The notes under the pieces were generated by a model, which saw only the letters and a list, made by a program, of their open reading frames with translations, was not told the origin of the DNA and did no database searches. The position numbers were made by a program, and so were the translations under genes. Shown here one piece after another: positions 26,265-34,456 of a stretch of DNA of 64,000 bases (position 1 is its first letter; each line of letters opens with the position of its first letter). The stretch comes from Burkholderiales bacterium (GTDB taxonomy: Bacteria; Pseudomonadota; Gammaproteobacteria; Burkholderiales; JAEUOS01), in assembly GCA_947473125.1 (NCBI GenBank), contig CANJDH010000005.1:27001-91000 (forward strand). Direction: 5' to 3'.

Positions 26265-27545
26265 CTAGGTCGCCGGCTCTTCATCACGCTCGCCCGGCTC
26301 GTACAGGCATTCGCGTCCGAGGCGGTCAATGCACAGCTCGGCAGTGAGGGGCAGCATCAGCGAGCCACAACGCGAATCGCGGTACATGCGTTCCAGCGGC
26401 AGCGATTTCAACATCGATTGCCCGCCGCAGGTGCGCACTGCGAGGCGGCACAGGTCGTTGGCGTTTTCCATGATCGTGTAGTGCGTTGCGTACATGCCGA
26501 GGCGCACTTCCTTGGTCGGGTCGACTTTGGCGGCGCGCGCGTTCTGCAAAAACAGCGCGCGCGTCTGCTCGAGCTTGACCTTCATCTCGGCTACCGCAAC
26601 CTGCTTGGTCGGGTACATGCGGCGCTTGACCGGCGGCGTGTTCGGCACTTCGCCGCGCAGGTACTGCACCGTGAAATCGTAGGCCGCCTGCGCGATGCCC
26701 ATGTAGGTCGGCGACAGCGTCGCAAACATGTGCGGCCAGCGCATCACGGCCTGCGCATAGGTGCCCTCGGGCATCAGGCGCTCGGAATCGGGCACGAACA
26801 CGTCCTTGAACAACAGCGTGCGTGACACCGTGCCGCGCATGCCCAGCGGGTCCCAGTCACCGACCATGCTCACGCCGGGCAGATCGCGCTGCAGCGCCAG
26901 GTACATCGAGTCATGCTGAGTGGCACCCGGCCTGTCAACGGTACACAGGATGCCGTAGTAGTCGGCAGCGCCGGCCAGCGACGCGAAGATCTTCTTGCCG
27001 TTGACGACGTAGCCGCCGTCGACTTTTTTCGCCAACGTACCCCACGGCGCCTTGCCGGCTGCCGCCGCGCCGCCTTCTGAAAACGGCTGCGAATAGATCT
27101 TGCCTTCCTCGACGATGCGCTTGAAATGCACCGTCCGGTTCTTCTCGTGGTCGGCGCGCTGCTCGGGCGTCATGTCGAGGTCGTCCGCCACCTGGCCGGT
27201 CCAGATGGTCGAGCACACGTGCATGTTCCAGGTGAGCGCGGTGGCGCCGCAGTGGCGGCCGATTTCGGCTGCGACCATCACGTAAGTGGCGAAATCGGCG
27301 CCCCAGCCGCCATACTGCTCGGGCACGCAGATGCCCATCAGGCCGGCGCGGTGCATGTCGGCGTAATTTTCGAACGGGAACACCGCATCGCGGTCGATCT
27401 GCCCGGCGCGCGCGGCGAACTTGTTGCGCCCGAGGTCTCCGGCAATCGCCAGCAGCTGCTTTTGCTTGTCAGTCAGCTCGGTGTAGTCGCCGGCAATCGA
27501 CGGCGGAACGTAACGCGCGGCAGGGGCGGCAGGATTGGCAGACAT
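26265..27545 (-). CDS. Acyl-CoA dehydrogenase family protein
   Basis: 426 aa flavoprotein family. Seen: PEQYGGWGADFATYVMVAAEIGRHCGATALTWNMH in the N-terminal helical domain, a middle beta domain (KVDGGYVVNGKKIFASLAGAADYYGIL), and RTCGGQSMLKSLPLERMYRDSRCGSLMLPLTAELC, the C-terminal helices. The segment corresponding to the E-G-T-x base region is atypical (DSRCGSLM), so this may be one of the acyl-CoA-dehydrogenase-like hydroxylases or oxidases. Twelve bases separate it from the alpha/beta hydrolase gene; a 253-bp gap without a convincing gene precedes the CoA ligase. Confidence 0.82.
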   Translation of the reverse strand: MSANPAAPAARYVPPSIAGDYTELTDKQKQLLAIAGDLGRNKFAARAGQIDRDAVFPFENYADMHRAGLMGICVPEQYGGWGADFATYVMVAAEIGRHCGATALTWNMHVCSTIWTGQVADDLDMTPEQRADHEKNRTVHFKRIVEEGKIYSQPFSEGGAAAAGKAPWGTLAKKVDGGYVVNGKKIFASLAGAADYYGILCTVDRPGATQHDSMYLALQRDLPGVSMVGDWDPLGMRGTVSRTLLFKDVFVPDSERLMPEGTYAQAVMRWPHMFATLSPTYMGIAQAAYDFTVQYLRGEVPNTPPVKRRMYPTKQVAVAEMKVKLEQTRALFLQNARAAKVDPTKEVRLGMYATHYTIMENANDLCRLAVRTCGGQSMLKSLPLERMYRDSRCGSLMLPLTAELCIDRLGRECLYEPGERDEEPAT

Positions 27546-27557
27546 GCGACAGGCTCC

Positions 27558-28352
27558 TCAGCTCTTGAAATGTTGCTGCAGAAAGGTCAGCACTGCGGCG
27601 TTGAACGCCTCCGGCTGCTCCATGTTGGCCAGGTGGCCGACGCCGGGCAGGCACACGTATTGCGCACCGGGAATCTTCGCCGCCATTTTTTCCATCACTG
27701 CGGGCGGCGCGTTCTTGTCGTGCTCGCCGGCCAGGCACAAAGTCGGCACGCGAATGTTGGCGAGATTGTCGAGACGATTGAACGACACGATCGCAGCGAG
27801 TGCCACACGGTAGCTAGTTTCCGGTACGCGCGACATCACGGCCACGGCGGCGGCGATCGCGGCAGGCGTTGCGTCGGGTGCGACCATGCCGCGCACCAGC
27901 TCGGGCGCAAGCCCGGCCATGCCACGCCCCGCGTCGAGGGGCGCGAAGCGGCTTTGCAAGAACTGGTTTTGCCATTCGCCGCCGGGCTTGCCGAACGCGG
28001 GCGAGGTGCCGGAGAGAATAAGGCCGTGAATCTTTTGCGGAAACAGCGCATAGGCCTCCTGCGCGATCATGCCGCCCATGCTGTGGCCGAGGATGACGTT
28101 GGTGGCAGCGCCAACCTGATCCATTAGGGATTCAAGCGCGCGCGCCAGGCCTTCGTTGGTGTAGGGGCTGATACCCGGAGAGGCGCCATAGCCGGGCATG
28201 TCCCAGGCAATGCCCCGAAAACCCGCTCCCACCAAGGCTTTCAGGGTGTCGGGCCAGGCCTCCTTGGCGCCGCCGACACCGTGCAGCAGGAACACCGCGG
28301 CGCTGCCGCGGCCTGCGTCGCCCTGAGCCGTATCGAGGCAAGCCGGAATCAA
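27558..28352 (-). CDS. Alpha/beta hydrolase, NicD-like
   Basis: 264 aa. Oxyanion-hole HGVGG, nucleophile elbow GHSMGGM (Ser), acid near LAGEHDKNAPP and His in PGVGHLANMEQP give a complete triad. Its length and pairing with a 2,5-dihydroxypyridine-dioxygenase-like gene (4-bp overlap) recall NicX-NicD, where NicD is N-formylmaleamate deformylase. That role is an inference from context. The codons for LKALVGAGFRGI coincide with REP-like copy 4. Confidence 0.82.
   Translation of the reverse strand: MIPACLDTAQGDAGRGSAAVFLLHGVGGAKEAWPDTLKALVGAGFRGIAWDMPGYGASPGISPYTNEGLARALESLMDQVGAATNVILGHSMGGMIAQEAYALFPQKIHGLILSGTSPAFGKPGGEWQNQFLQSRFAPLDAGRGMAGLAPELVRGMVAPDATPAAIAAAVAVMSRVPETSYRVALAAIVSFNRLDNLANIRVPTLCLAGEHDKNAPPAVMEKMAAKIPGAQYVCLPGVGHLANMEQPEAFNAAVLTFLQQHFKS
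28212..28245 (-). repeat. REP-like dispersed repeat, copy 4 (inside a gene)
   Basis: On the minus strand: CCTGAAAGCCTTGGTGGGAG followed by CGGGTTTTCGGGGC. Outer bases CCTGAAA and TTTTCGGGG are near-complementary. It is in frame within the alpha/beta hydrolase gene. Confidence 0.6.
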
Positions 28353-29395
28353 GCGAGGTCTCCCTCGAGCACACCGCTATCGACGATCAAATCGCCGTCG
28401 AGCATTACGGTGCAGTTGCGCAGCGGCAGGTCGAAATGCCCCAGCGTATGGCGCCCGGCCACTTCGTTGGCGCCGGTCGAATACAAAAAGTTGCCGGCGA
28501 AGGCGCGCAGTTCGGTACCGTTGCAGTCGTTCTTGTCGTAGAACAGCATCGAATCCCAGCGTGCTTGCGGGTTCATGCCCCAGCCGACGTGCGACACTGC
28601 GTAGGCTTCCTGGTCGCCCCAGGCCGCGAAGTAGCCGCGCATCAGGTCGGCGTCGAGCGATGCGCCGGCGATGTTGGTGACGTAATCGTTTTCGATCGTC
28701 AGCACCACCGGCTTGTCGAGGTAGCGCTTGAAGGTGAGGTTGACGTCGCCTTCGTTGAGCACCAGCGTGCCGTTGACGCTGGCTTCGGCCGGAAACGCCA
28801 GGCACAGGCCGCCCGGCCAGTGCGCGATGGTGCCGGGCTTGGCGGTGTAACCCCAGACGCCGCCGACGCGCGCGTTCTCAAGGTTGATCTTGAGGTCGGT
28901 GCCGACCAGCGAGGTCACATGCATCAGCTTGGCAGCGCGCAGACGCTTCATGCCGGCCTTGACCTTGGGTTCGAGCGCCGCGTCAGGCATGCAGCGCTCG
29001 AGGATTTCCGGATGCTCGTTCGACACCATCAGGACGCGCGCGCCATCTTTCAGGATCTCGGGCAGCTCGGGCGCATGCAGCAGGCCTTCGACCGTCAGGT
29101 CGGCGACAAAGGTCGATGCAGCAAGCGCGCCGACCACCGGGGCCAACCGCTGGATCGCGTCCGACGCACCGGTGGAGCGCACCGGCACCGGCGCAGCGAG
29201 CTTCGGGCTAGGCAGAACGATGTGAAACGGCCGCGCGCCGAGCCGTGCCAGCGCCAGTTCTGCCAACTGCACGTTGACCGGCCGCGATTGCGTTTCCGAC
29301 AGGATCGCGGCGGTGTCTCCGGCCTTGACCCCGCACAGGCCGAACACCTGGGCGAAACAGTCGATCCATTTTGCCTCGATGCGTTGTTGCAGCAT
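28349..29395 (-). CDS. M29-family / 2,5-dihydroxypyridine 5,6-dioxygenase-like protein
   Basis: 348 aa, the length of NicX. The family includes M29 aminopeptidases and the iron-dependent 2,5-dihydroxypyridine dioxygenase. Possible metal ligands are visible: HVGWGMNPQARWD (His) and GRHTLGHFDL (His-x-Asp, HFD), with an acidic residue in the preceding domain (NEGDVNL or IENDY). The ATG at 29395 has AAGGAG upstream. Downstream 4-bp overlap with the hydrolase and a divergent MarR gene mimic the nicotinate nic locus, but the remaining nic genes are absent. Confidence 0.75.
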   Translation of the reverse strand: MLQQRIEAKWIDCFAQVFGLCGVKAGDTAAILSETQSRPVNVQLAELALARLGARPFHIVLPSPKLAAPVPVRSTGASDAIQRLAPVVGALAASTFVADLTVEGLLHAPELPEILKDGARVLMVSNEHPEILERCMPDAALEPKVKAGMKRLRAAKLMHVTSLVGTDLKINLENARVGGVWGYTAKPGTIAHWPGGLCLAFPAEASVNGTLVLNEGDVNLTFKRYLDKPVVLTIENDYVTNIAGASLDADLMRGYFAAWGDQEAYAVSHVGWGMNPQARWDSMLFYDKNDCNGTELRAFAGNFLYSTGANEVAGRHTLGHFDLPLRNCTVMLDGDLIVDSGVLEGDLA

Positions 29396-29463
29396 GGCGT
29401 ACTCCTTGTCGTGAAGAAAGCAGGGGCGGGCATTGCCAACCACCCGACATTGAGCGATGATAT

Positions 29464-29475
29464 ATGAAAATTCAT
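29464..29475. promoter_or_regulatory. Near-palindrome upstream of the MarR gene
   Basis: ATGAAAATTCAT, a 12-bp near-perfect inverted repeat 15 bp before the MarR ATG, in the 94-bp divergent region. A candidate autoregulatory operator; not proven. Confidence 0.4.
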
Positions 29476-29489
29476 GCAATTGGAGCATC

Positions 29490-29942
29490 ATGGCGGCGCC
29501 AGCGAAACGTTTCATCGACGATTACCTGTCGTATCTGCTGGCACGCGCCAGCCACGCGGTCTACAAGGAATTCGACCAGCAGGTGCGCTCGGCCGGCCTG
29601 GCATCGCTCGAATGGCGCGTCCTGGCCACCCTGTCGGATGGTGACGGCTCGACCGGCGGCATGACCATCGGCGAACTGGCGCAGGAAGTGCTCGCCAAGC
29701 AGCCCACGCTGACCAAACTGATCCAGCGCATGGCCGACGCCGGCTGGGTCAGCATTGGTGCAGACCCAGCCGACGCGCGCCGCACCCTGGTGCGCGCCAA
29801 TGCCCGGGGCAAGCGCGTCGTGGCGCGGCTGATCGACGCCGCGCGCGCCCATGAAACCGCGCTGCTTGCAGGGCTCTCGGCGCGCGAAGTGACGCGCCTC
29901 AAGGCGGTGCTGCGCGGCCTGGTGCGGCGTCCCGCCGCGTGA
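29490..29942 (+). CDS. MarR family transcriptional regulator
   Basis: 150 aa. Winged helix core: FDQQVRSAGLASLEWRVLATLSDGDGSTGGMTIGELAQEVLAKQPTLTKLIQRMADAGWV then DPADARRTLVRANARG (wing with the conserved D-x-R). The ATG at 29490 is preceded by GGAG; an earlier ATG would add 11 unconserved residues. Divergent from the NicX-like gene. Probably represses the ring-cleavage unit and perhaps the salicylyl-CoA hydroxylase genes 4 kb away, which carry a MarR-like palindrome. Confidence 0.88.
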   Translation: MAAPAKRFIDDYLSYLLARASHAVYKEFDQQVRSAGLASLEWRVLATLSDGDGSTGGMTIGELAQEVLAKQPTLTKLIQRMADAGWVSIGADPADARRTLVRANARGKRVVARLIDAARAHETALLAGLSAREVTRLKAVLRGLVRRPAA

Positions 29943-30027
29943 GGGCTCCCCTCATTGATGGCGCCGGCCAGGACCACCCAATCATTACTACAATGACGCT
30001 CCCATCATTGGCGTATTGCCGCTCACC

Positions 30028-31581
30028 ATGCATCAACAACCCGAGGATCTGGCCGGCTGGCTGGATCAACTGAAGCAGCAAGCAATCGAGGCGGCGATCC
30101 CGGAGATCGATGCGACGCTTGAGCAATTCGCCGACGCAGGGCTGTCGGGCCTGCAATTGTTTCCGCTGCTCGAACGCATCCGCCTCGCCCTCCCCGCCCA
30201 GATTGCGCGCGCCGCCAAGGCCTGGTACGCCGATCGCCCGCTGCCGCTGGCGCCGGCGGAGCGCGCCATGCTGGCGGCGGTGCAGCATGTATTCGGCAAG
30301 CTTTCGGATATGTACTGGTTGTGCTGCCAGCAGTTTGAACGCGAACCCGAGTCGGAGGTGCGCAACCAGAACTTGGCCGCATCACTACAACGCTGCGTGC
30401 ACGCCCTGGTGAGCCGGATGATTGAAGACTATCGGGCGCGCCAGGTGATCGAACCGGGCATCTGGCTGGCCCTGCACCGCATGCTCGACAAGTCGCACGC
30501 CCTTAATTTGGGCCGATTGTCGATCCCGGACGAACTCAACCCGACCGGCGCTTCGTCGCTCGATTCCACCTACGGGCGAGCCGTACTGCTCGCCTCAGCC
30601 CAGGCCGGCGCCATGACGCCGCGCAACCTGGACGGCACGCTGGCACTGACCGGCATCCTTGAACCCTACATCGATTGCTCGTGGCAGGCCGGCGACACCC
30701 AGGCCGAAAACCGCGTGCAATCCACCGGGCGGCTGCGCGTGCTCCGGGCTGCCGGCGCGACCCACCTGCTCAACAACACGCGCCTGTCCGGCGCCCTTGG
30801 CGCCTGTGCGCAGAAGCTGGCGGCGGGAGAAGAAGTGGCATCCCTGGATGTGCTGCCGATTGCGCGCAGTGAGCTGTCCGGGCTCCTGGCGCGGCTGCAT
30901 CGGGTCTGGTGCGGTACCGGCGAGATTCGCGGCACGCCGCGTGAACGAACCGACGAGCACGCCGAGGTGGCCTCCGGCTTCTATGCGATCTACCGCCTTG
31001 CCAACGAGGGGGTGTTCACGATTCCCCGCGAGTTTCATGTCTACGCCAACAGTGGCCGGCCCGGTGAAGGAGGCGCCGCGGTGCCCTCCGAACTGGCCGA
31101 CAGTGGTGACTCGGCGCCCTGGCACATCCTCGACCGCAGCGGCGAGGGCTTGCGCGCGGCGCGCAGTGCCGACGGCGGGCGGCTGACCCGCGCCTGCCTG
31201 ATGGGCTTTCGCATCGACGTCGCCGGCAAGGTGGTGGATTTTTCCCTCGGCGAGGTGCGCTGGGTGCAGGAGGACCCGAACCCGATATCCCCGGGCATCG
31301 CCGCCGGCATCAAGCTGCTGCCGGGCAAGGTGTGGCCAGCCGTCATGCGCGGCCAGGGCGGGCGTGACGGCACCATGTATCAGGAGGTCGCACCGGTATT
31401 CATGCTTGAGCAGACCGCGTCGCCAAAACTGATCGTCCCCAGCGGTTGGTGGCAGGTGGATCGGGTGGTCGATATCTGGCGCAACGGCGTGTTGTCGCGC
31501 CTGCGCATGGGCGAGGTGGTGCTGCGCGGCTCGGATTTCGAAACCGGGCGCTTCCAGGTCGAGAAGGCGGCAACGCGCTAG
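30028..31581 (+). CDS. Hypothetical protein, possible PilZ-like C-terminal region
   Basis: 517 aa. The N-terminal half is helical and Leu/Ala-rich with a block LPLAPAERAMLAAVQHVFGKLSDMYWL; no catalytic motif is visible. The C-terminal third (WHILDRSGEGLRAARSADGG then GFRIDVAGKVVDFSLGEVRWVQEDPN and later PGIAAGIKLLPG) follows the pattern seen in PilZ-like parts of betaproteobacterial proteins (N.S..G..L...... G..I.LR........G.VRW). The Arg-rich c-di-GMP motif is not obvious, so binding of c-di-GMP is only a guess. Convergent with the next gene (9-bp gap). Confidence 0.6.
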   Translation: MHQQPEDLAGWLDQLKQQAIEAAIPEIDATLEQFADAGLSGLQLFPLLERIRLALPAQIARAAKAWYADRPLPLAPAERAMLAAVQHVFGKLSDMYWLCCQQFEREPESEVRNQNLAASLQRCVHALVSRMIEDYRARQVIEPGIWLALHRMLDKSHALNLGRLSIPDELNPTGASSLDSTYGRAVLLASAQAGAMTPRNLDGTLALTGILEPYIDCSWQAGDTQAENRVQSTGRLRVLRAAGATHLLNNTRLSGALGACAQKLAAGEEVASLDVLPIARSELSGLLARLHRVWCGTGEIRGTPRERTDEHAEVASGFYAIYRLANEGVFTIPREFHVYANSGRPGEGGAAVPSELADSGDSAPWHILDRSGEGLRAARSADGGRLTRACLMGFRIDVAGKVVDFSLGEVRWVQEDPNPISPGIAAGIKLLPGKVWPAVMRGQGGRDGTMYQEVAPVFMLEQTASPKLIVPSGWWQVDRVVDIWRNGVLSRLRMGEVVLRGSDFETGRFQVEKAATR

Positions 31582-31590
31582 CCCGGCAGT

Positions 31591-33954
31591 TCAGCGCGCC
31601 GCCGCGGCCAAGGCGGCCTGTTTGCGCGCCGCCTTCAATTGCACTTCTTTTTGTGCCGCGGTTTCCTTGGCGCGCGCTGCCAGCGAGTGCGCCTGCTGCG
31701 CTCCAGAGAGATACTGCTTTGGCCAGCCGACGTCGCGGTAGTCGTATTCGGCCGCCGCGTGCAGCGTGAAGTAGGGATCCGCCAAATGCGGACGCGCCAG
31801 CGCCACCAGGTCGGCCCGGCCTGACGCGAGCAAGGTATTGACCTGGTCTGCAGTGGTAATGGCGCCAACCGCCATGGTGGCGATGCCGGCGTCGTAGCGC
31901 ACCTGCTCCGAGAATTGCGCCTGGAACATGCGCCCGTAGACCGGCTTGGCGGCCGGGTCGGTCTGGCCGGTCGAGACGTCGATCAGGTCGGCGCCATGCG
32001 CCTTGAACATCCTCGCCACTTCTACGGTGTCCTTGCCGGTCATGCCGCCGGGCATCCAGTCGGTGGCCGACAGGCGCACGCTCATCGGTTTATCCTGCGG
32101 CCACACGGCGCGCACGGCGTCCCACACTTCGAGCGGCCAGCGCAGGCGGTTCGCCAGAGCGCCGCCGTATTCGTCAGTGCGCTTGTTGGTGACGGGCGAG
32201 ATGAAGCTCGCCAGCAAATAGCCGTGCGCCATGTGCAGTTCGAGCATGTCGAAGCCGCAGCCGACGGCGCGTTTCGCGCTCGCAACGAATTGATCGCGGA
32301 TCTTGTCCATGTCGGCGCGCGTCATTTCGCGCGGCACCTGGTTGCCGCCGGCGTAGGGCAATGGCGACGGCGCAACCAGCGGCCAATTGGCTTTTTCGTC
32401 GCGCAAGGGCCGGTCCATCTCGTGCCAACCGAGCTGGGTCGAACCCTTGCGCCCGGCGTGGCCGAGCTGCAGGCAGACCTTGGCGTCGCTGTTGGCGTGC
32501 ATGAAGTCGACGACGCGCTTCCAGCCGGCGGCGTGCGCGTCGCTATACAGGCCGGTACAGCCCGGGGTGATGCGTGCGTCGGCGCTCGGGCAAGTCATTT
32601 CGGTGAACACCAGGCCGGCGCCGCCGATGGCACGCGCGCCGTAGTGCACCAGGTGCCAGTCGCCGGGCAGGCCGTCCTGGGCCATGTACTGCGCCATCGG
32701 CGACACCACCACGCGGTTGCGCAGCGCCATGCCGCGCAGATGGAACGGCGCGAACATCGGCACGGCCTTGAAGTCCTTGGGCAAATTCGCTCCCTCGGTC
32801 TTCGCGACTTCGCCGTTCCACCAACCTTCGAGTTCAGCGACAGTGCCGGCATCGCGCATGCGCATGTTCTCGAAGGTAATCGCCTTCGAACGGCTCATCA
32901 GGCTGAAGTTGAACTGCACCGGGTCCATGTTCCAGAAACGGCGCACGTTTTCAAACCACACCAGCGAGACGTTGGCCGCGTGCTGGATCCGGTCCGCCTC
33001 TTCGTGGCGCGTGACATCGTAGTCGCGCAGCGCGGCGAGCTGGTCCTTGGGGTGACGCAGGATCGAAGCGTGCAGGCCGATCGCATCTTCGAGCGCCAGC
33101 TTGGTGCCCGAGCCGATCGACCAGTGCGCGGTGTGCGCCGCGTCGCCGAGCAGGACCACGTTGTCGTGGCTCCATTTCTCGCAACGGATCGCCGGGAAAT
33201 TGCGCCAGTGCGAGCGGTTGGTCAGCACCTTGTTGCCCTGGAGGATGTCGCCGAACAGCTCCTCGCAGTAACGCGCGGTGCGCTCTTCGTCCTGGATCGT
33301 CAGGCCAGATTTGGCAAACGCCTCATCGGTGGTTTCGAGCACGAAGGTGCATTGCGGCGCGTCGCCGGGCCGGGTGAACATGTAGGCGTGCAGGTTCCAG
33401 ATGCCGTGCTCGTTTTCCCGGAACGCATAGGTGAACCCGGGCAATTCCATGTCGGCGCCGAGCCAGCAAAATTTGTTGGTGCGCAGGTCGACACTGGGGT
33501 TGAAGTGCTGCTTCCAGCGCTCGCGCACCGCGCTGTTGATGCCGTCGGCCGCGATGACCAGGTCGGCGTTGCGCGCCACCTCGTCGATAGTCTGTGCTTC
33601 GGTCTGGTAGTCGATCGCAATGCCGAGCTGCCCGGCGCGAATCTGCAGGATGCTCAACAGGTTGTGGCGGCGCAGCCCGGAGAAACCGTGGCCGCCGGAC
33701 TTCATCACGTGGCCCTTGTAATGGACGTAGATGTCGTCCCAGTAGGCGAAACTCCTCGCGATGTTGCGGTACGAAGGCTCGTCGGCACGGCGCAGTGTGT
33801 CGAGGGTTTCGTCGGAAAGCACGATGCCGAAGCCGAAGGTGTCGGTGGGCGCGTTGCGCTCGGACACGTGGATGTCGGCGTTCGGAAAACTTTTCTTGAT
33901 CAGGATCGCCGAATAAAGACCAGCCGGACCGCCGCCGAGGACTTCGACTTTCAT
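31591..33954 (-). CDS. Bifunctional salicylyl-CoA 5-hydroxylase / oxidoreductase
   Basis: 787 aa fusion. Residues about 1-380: FAD-dependent aromatic hydroxylase (VEVLGGGPAGLYSAI dinucleotide fold, VLLGDAAHTAHWSIGSGTKLALEDAI). Residues about 400-760: Old Yellow Enzyme-type FMN domain (NRVVVSPMAQYMAQDG, LQLGHAGRKGSTQ). This architecture is found in salicylyl-CoA 5-hydroxylase and 2-aminobenzoyl-CoA monooxygenase/reductase, which hydroxylate (and in the latter reduce) an aryl-CoA ring. Divergent from RidA and Bug genes; the 81-bp gap holds a perfect palindrome. Which aryl-CoA is used is not decided by the sequence. Confidence 0.88.
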   Translation of the reverse strand: MKVEVLGGGPAGLYSAILIKKSFPNADIHVSERNAPTDTFGFGIVLSDETLDTLRRADEPSYRNIARSFAYWDDIYVHYKGHVMKSGGHGFSGLRRHNLLSILQIRAGQLGIAIDYQTEAQTIDEVARNADLVIAADGINSAVRERWKQHFNPSVDLRTNKFCWLGADMELPGFTYAFRENEHGIWNLHAYMFTRPGDAPQCTFVLETTDEAFAKSGLTIQDEERTARYCEELFGDILQGNKVLTNRSHWRNFPAIRCEKWSHDNVVLLGDAAHTAHWSIGSGTKLALEDAIGLHASILRHPKDQLAALRDYDVTRHEEADRIQHAANVSLVWFENVRRFWNMDPVQFNFSLMSRSKAITFENMRMRDAGTVAELEGWWNGEVAKTEGANLPKDFKAVPMFAPFHLRGMALRNRVVVSPMAQYMAQDGLPGDWHLVHYGARAIGGAGLVFTEMTCPSADARITPGCTGLYSDAHAAGWKRVVDFMHANSDAKVCLQLGHAGRKGSTQLGWHEMDRPLRDEKANWPLVAPSPLPYAGGNQVPREMTRADMDKIRDQFVASAKRAVGCGFDMLELHMAHGYLLASFISPVTNKRTDEYGGALANRLRWPLEVWDAVRAVWPQDKPMSVRLSATDWMPGGMTGKDTVEVARMFKAHGADLIDVSTGQTDPAAKPVYGRMFQAQFSEQVRYDAGIATMAVGAITTADQVNTLLASGRADLVALARPHLADPYFTLHAAAEYDYRDVGWPKQYLSGAQQAHSLAARAKETAAQKEVQLKAARKQAALAAAAR

Positions 33955-33980
33955 TGGACACCCCAAATGACATTCGCTAT

Positions 33981-34004
33981 AATTACTTTAAGTCTAAAGT
34001 AATT
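33981..34004. promoter_or_regulatory. 24-bp palindromic operator
   Basis: Perfect 10-bp arms AATTACTTTA (33981-33990) and TAAAGTAATT (33995-34004) around AGTC, between the divergent salicylyl-CoA hydroxylase and RidA genes. The AT-rich form and position resemble MarR-family operators of aromatic-CoA pathways. The nearest candidate protein is the MarR at 29490. Confidence 0.75.
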
Positions 34005-34035
34005 TCGCGTGACAAGCAAACGGCAGGAGCGTCCC

Positions 34036-34452
34036 ATGCAAATCCTTCAACCGCCGGACTGGGTCAAACCCCGCGGCTATGCAAACGGCATCGCCGCACG
34101 CGGCACCCTGGTGTTCGTGGCCGGCCACGTCGGCTGGGATGCCACCAAACCGGACGCCAGCGGCCGTCCCACCTGGCCGGCGCTTGATTTTGCCGGGCAG
34201 ACGCGCCAGACCCTGCTCAACATCGTGGCAGTGCTCAAGGAAGCCGGCGCCAAGCCGGAACACATCGTGCGCCTCACCTGGTACGTGCGCGACCGCGACG
34301 AATACGTGGCCGCGTGGCCGGCGATCGGGCCGATTTACAAGGAGATCATCGGCCGGCATTTCCCGGCGATGGCGGCGCTCGGCGTCACTGCACTGGTTGA
34401 ACCCGAGGCGCGCCTCGAAATCGAAGCGACAGCGGTAGTGCCTGATCCATAA
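34036..34452 (+). CDS. RidA family protein
   Basis: 138 aa. PRGYANGIAARGTLVFVAGHVGWD, QTRQTLLNIVAVLKEAGAKPEHIVRLTWYVRDRDEY and a C-terminal ALVEPEARLEIEATAVV with conserved E..(A/R)..E are typical of the RidA/YjgF superfamily. Genes of this subgroup regularly accompany 2-aminobenzoyl-CoA or salicylyl-CoA clusters, where an imine/enamine hydrolase would make sense. Start ATG at 34036 has AGGAG nine bases upstream. Four bp before the Bug gene. Confidence 0.88.
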   Translation: MQILQPPDWVKPRGYANGIAARGTLVFVAGHVGWDATKPDASGRPTWPALDFAGQTRQTLLNIVAVLKEAGAKPEHIVRLTWYVRDRDEYVAAWPAIGPIYKEIIGRHFPAMAALGVTALVEPEARLEIEATAVVPDP

Positions 34453-34456
34453 GGCC

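Noticed and set aside
31915..34002. Long open frame (about 695 codons) on the plus strand opposite the salicylyl-CoA hydroxylase gene
   Set aside because: It is the antisense shadow of a well-conserved 787-aa enzyme in high-GC DNA; composition is His/Arg/Val-rich with no domain.
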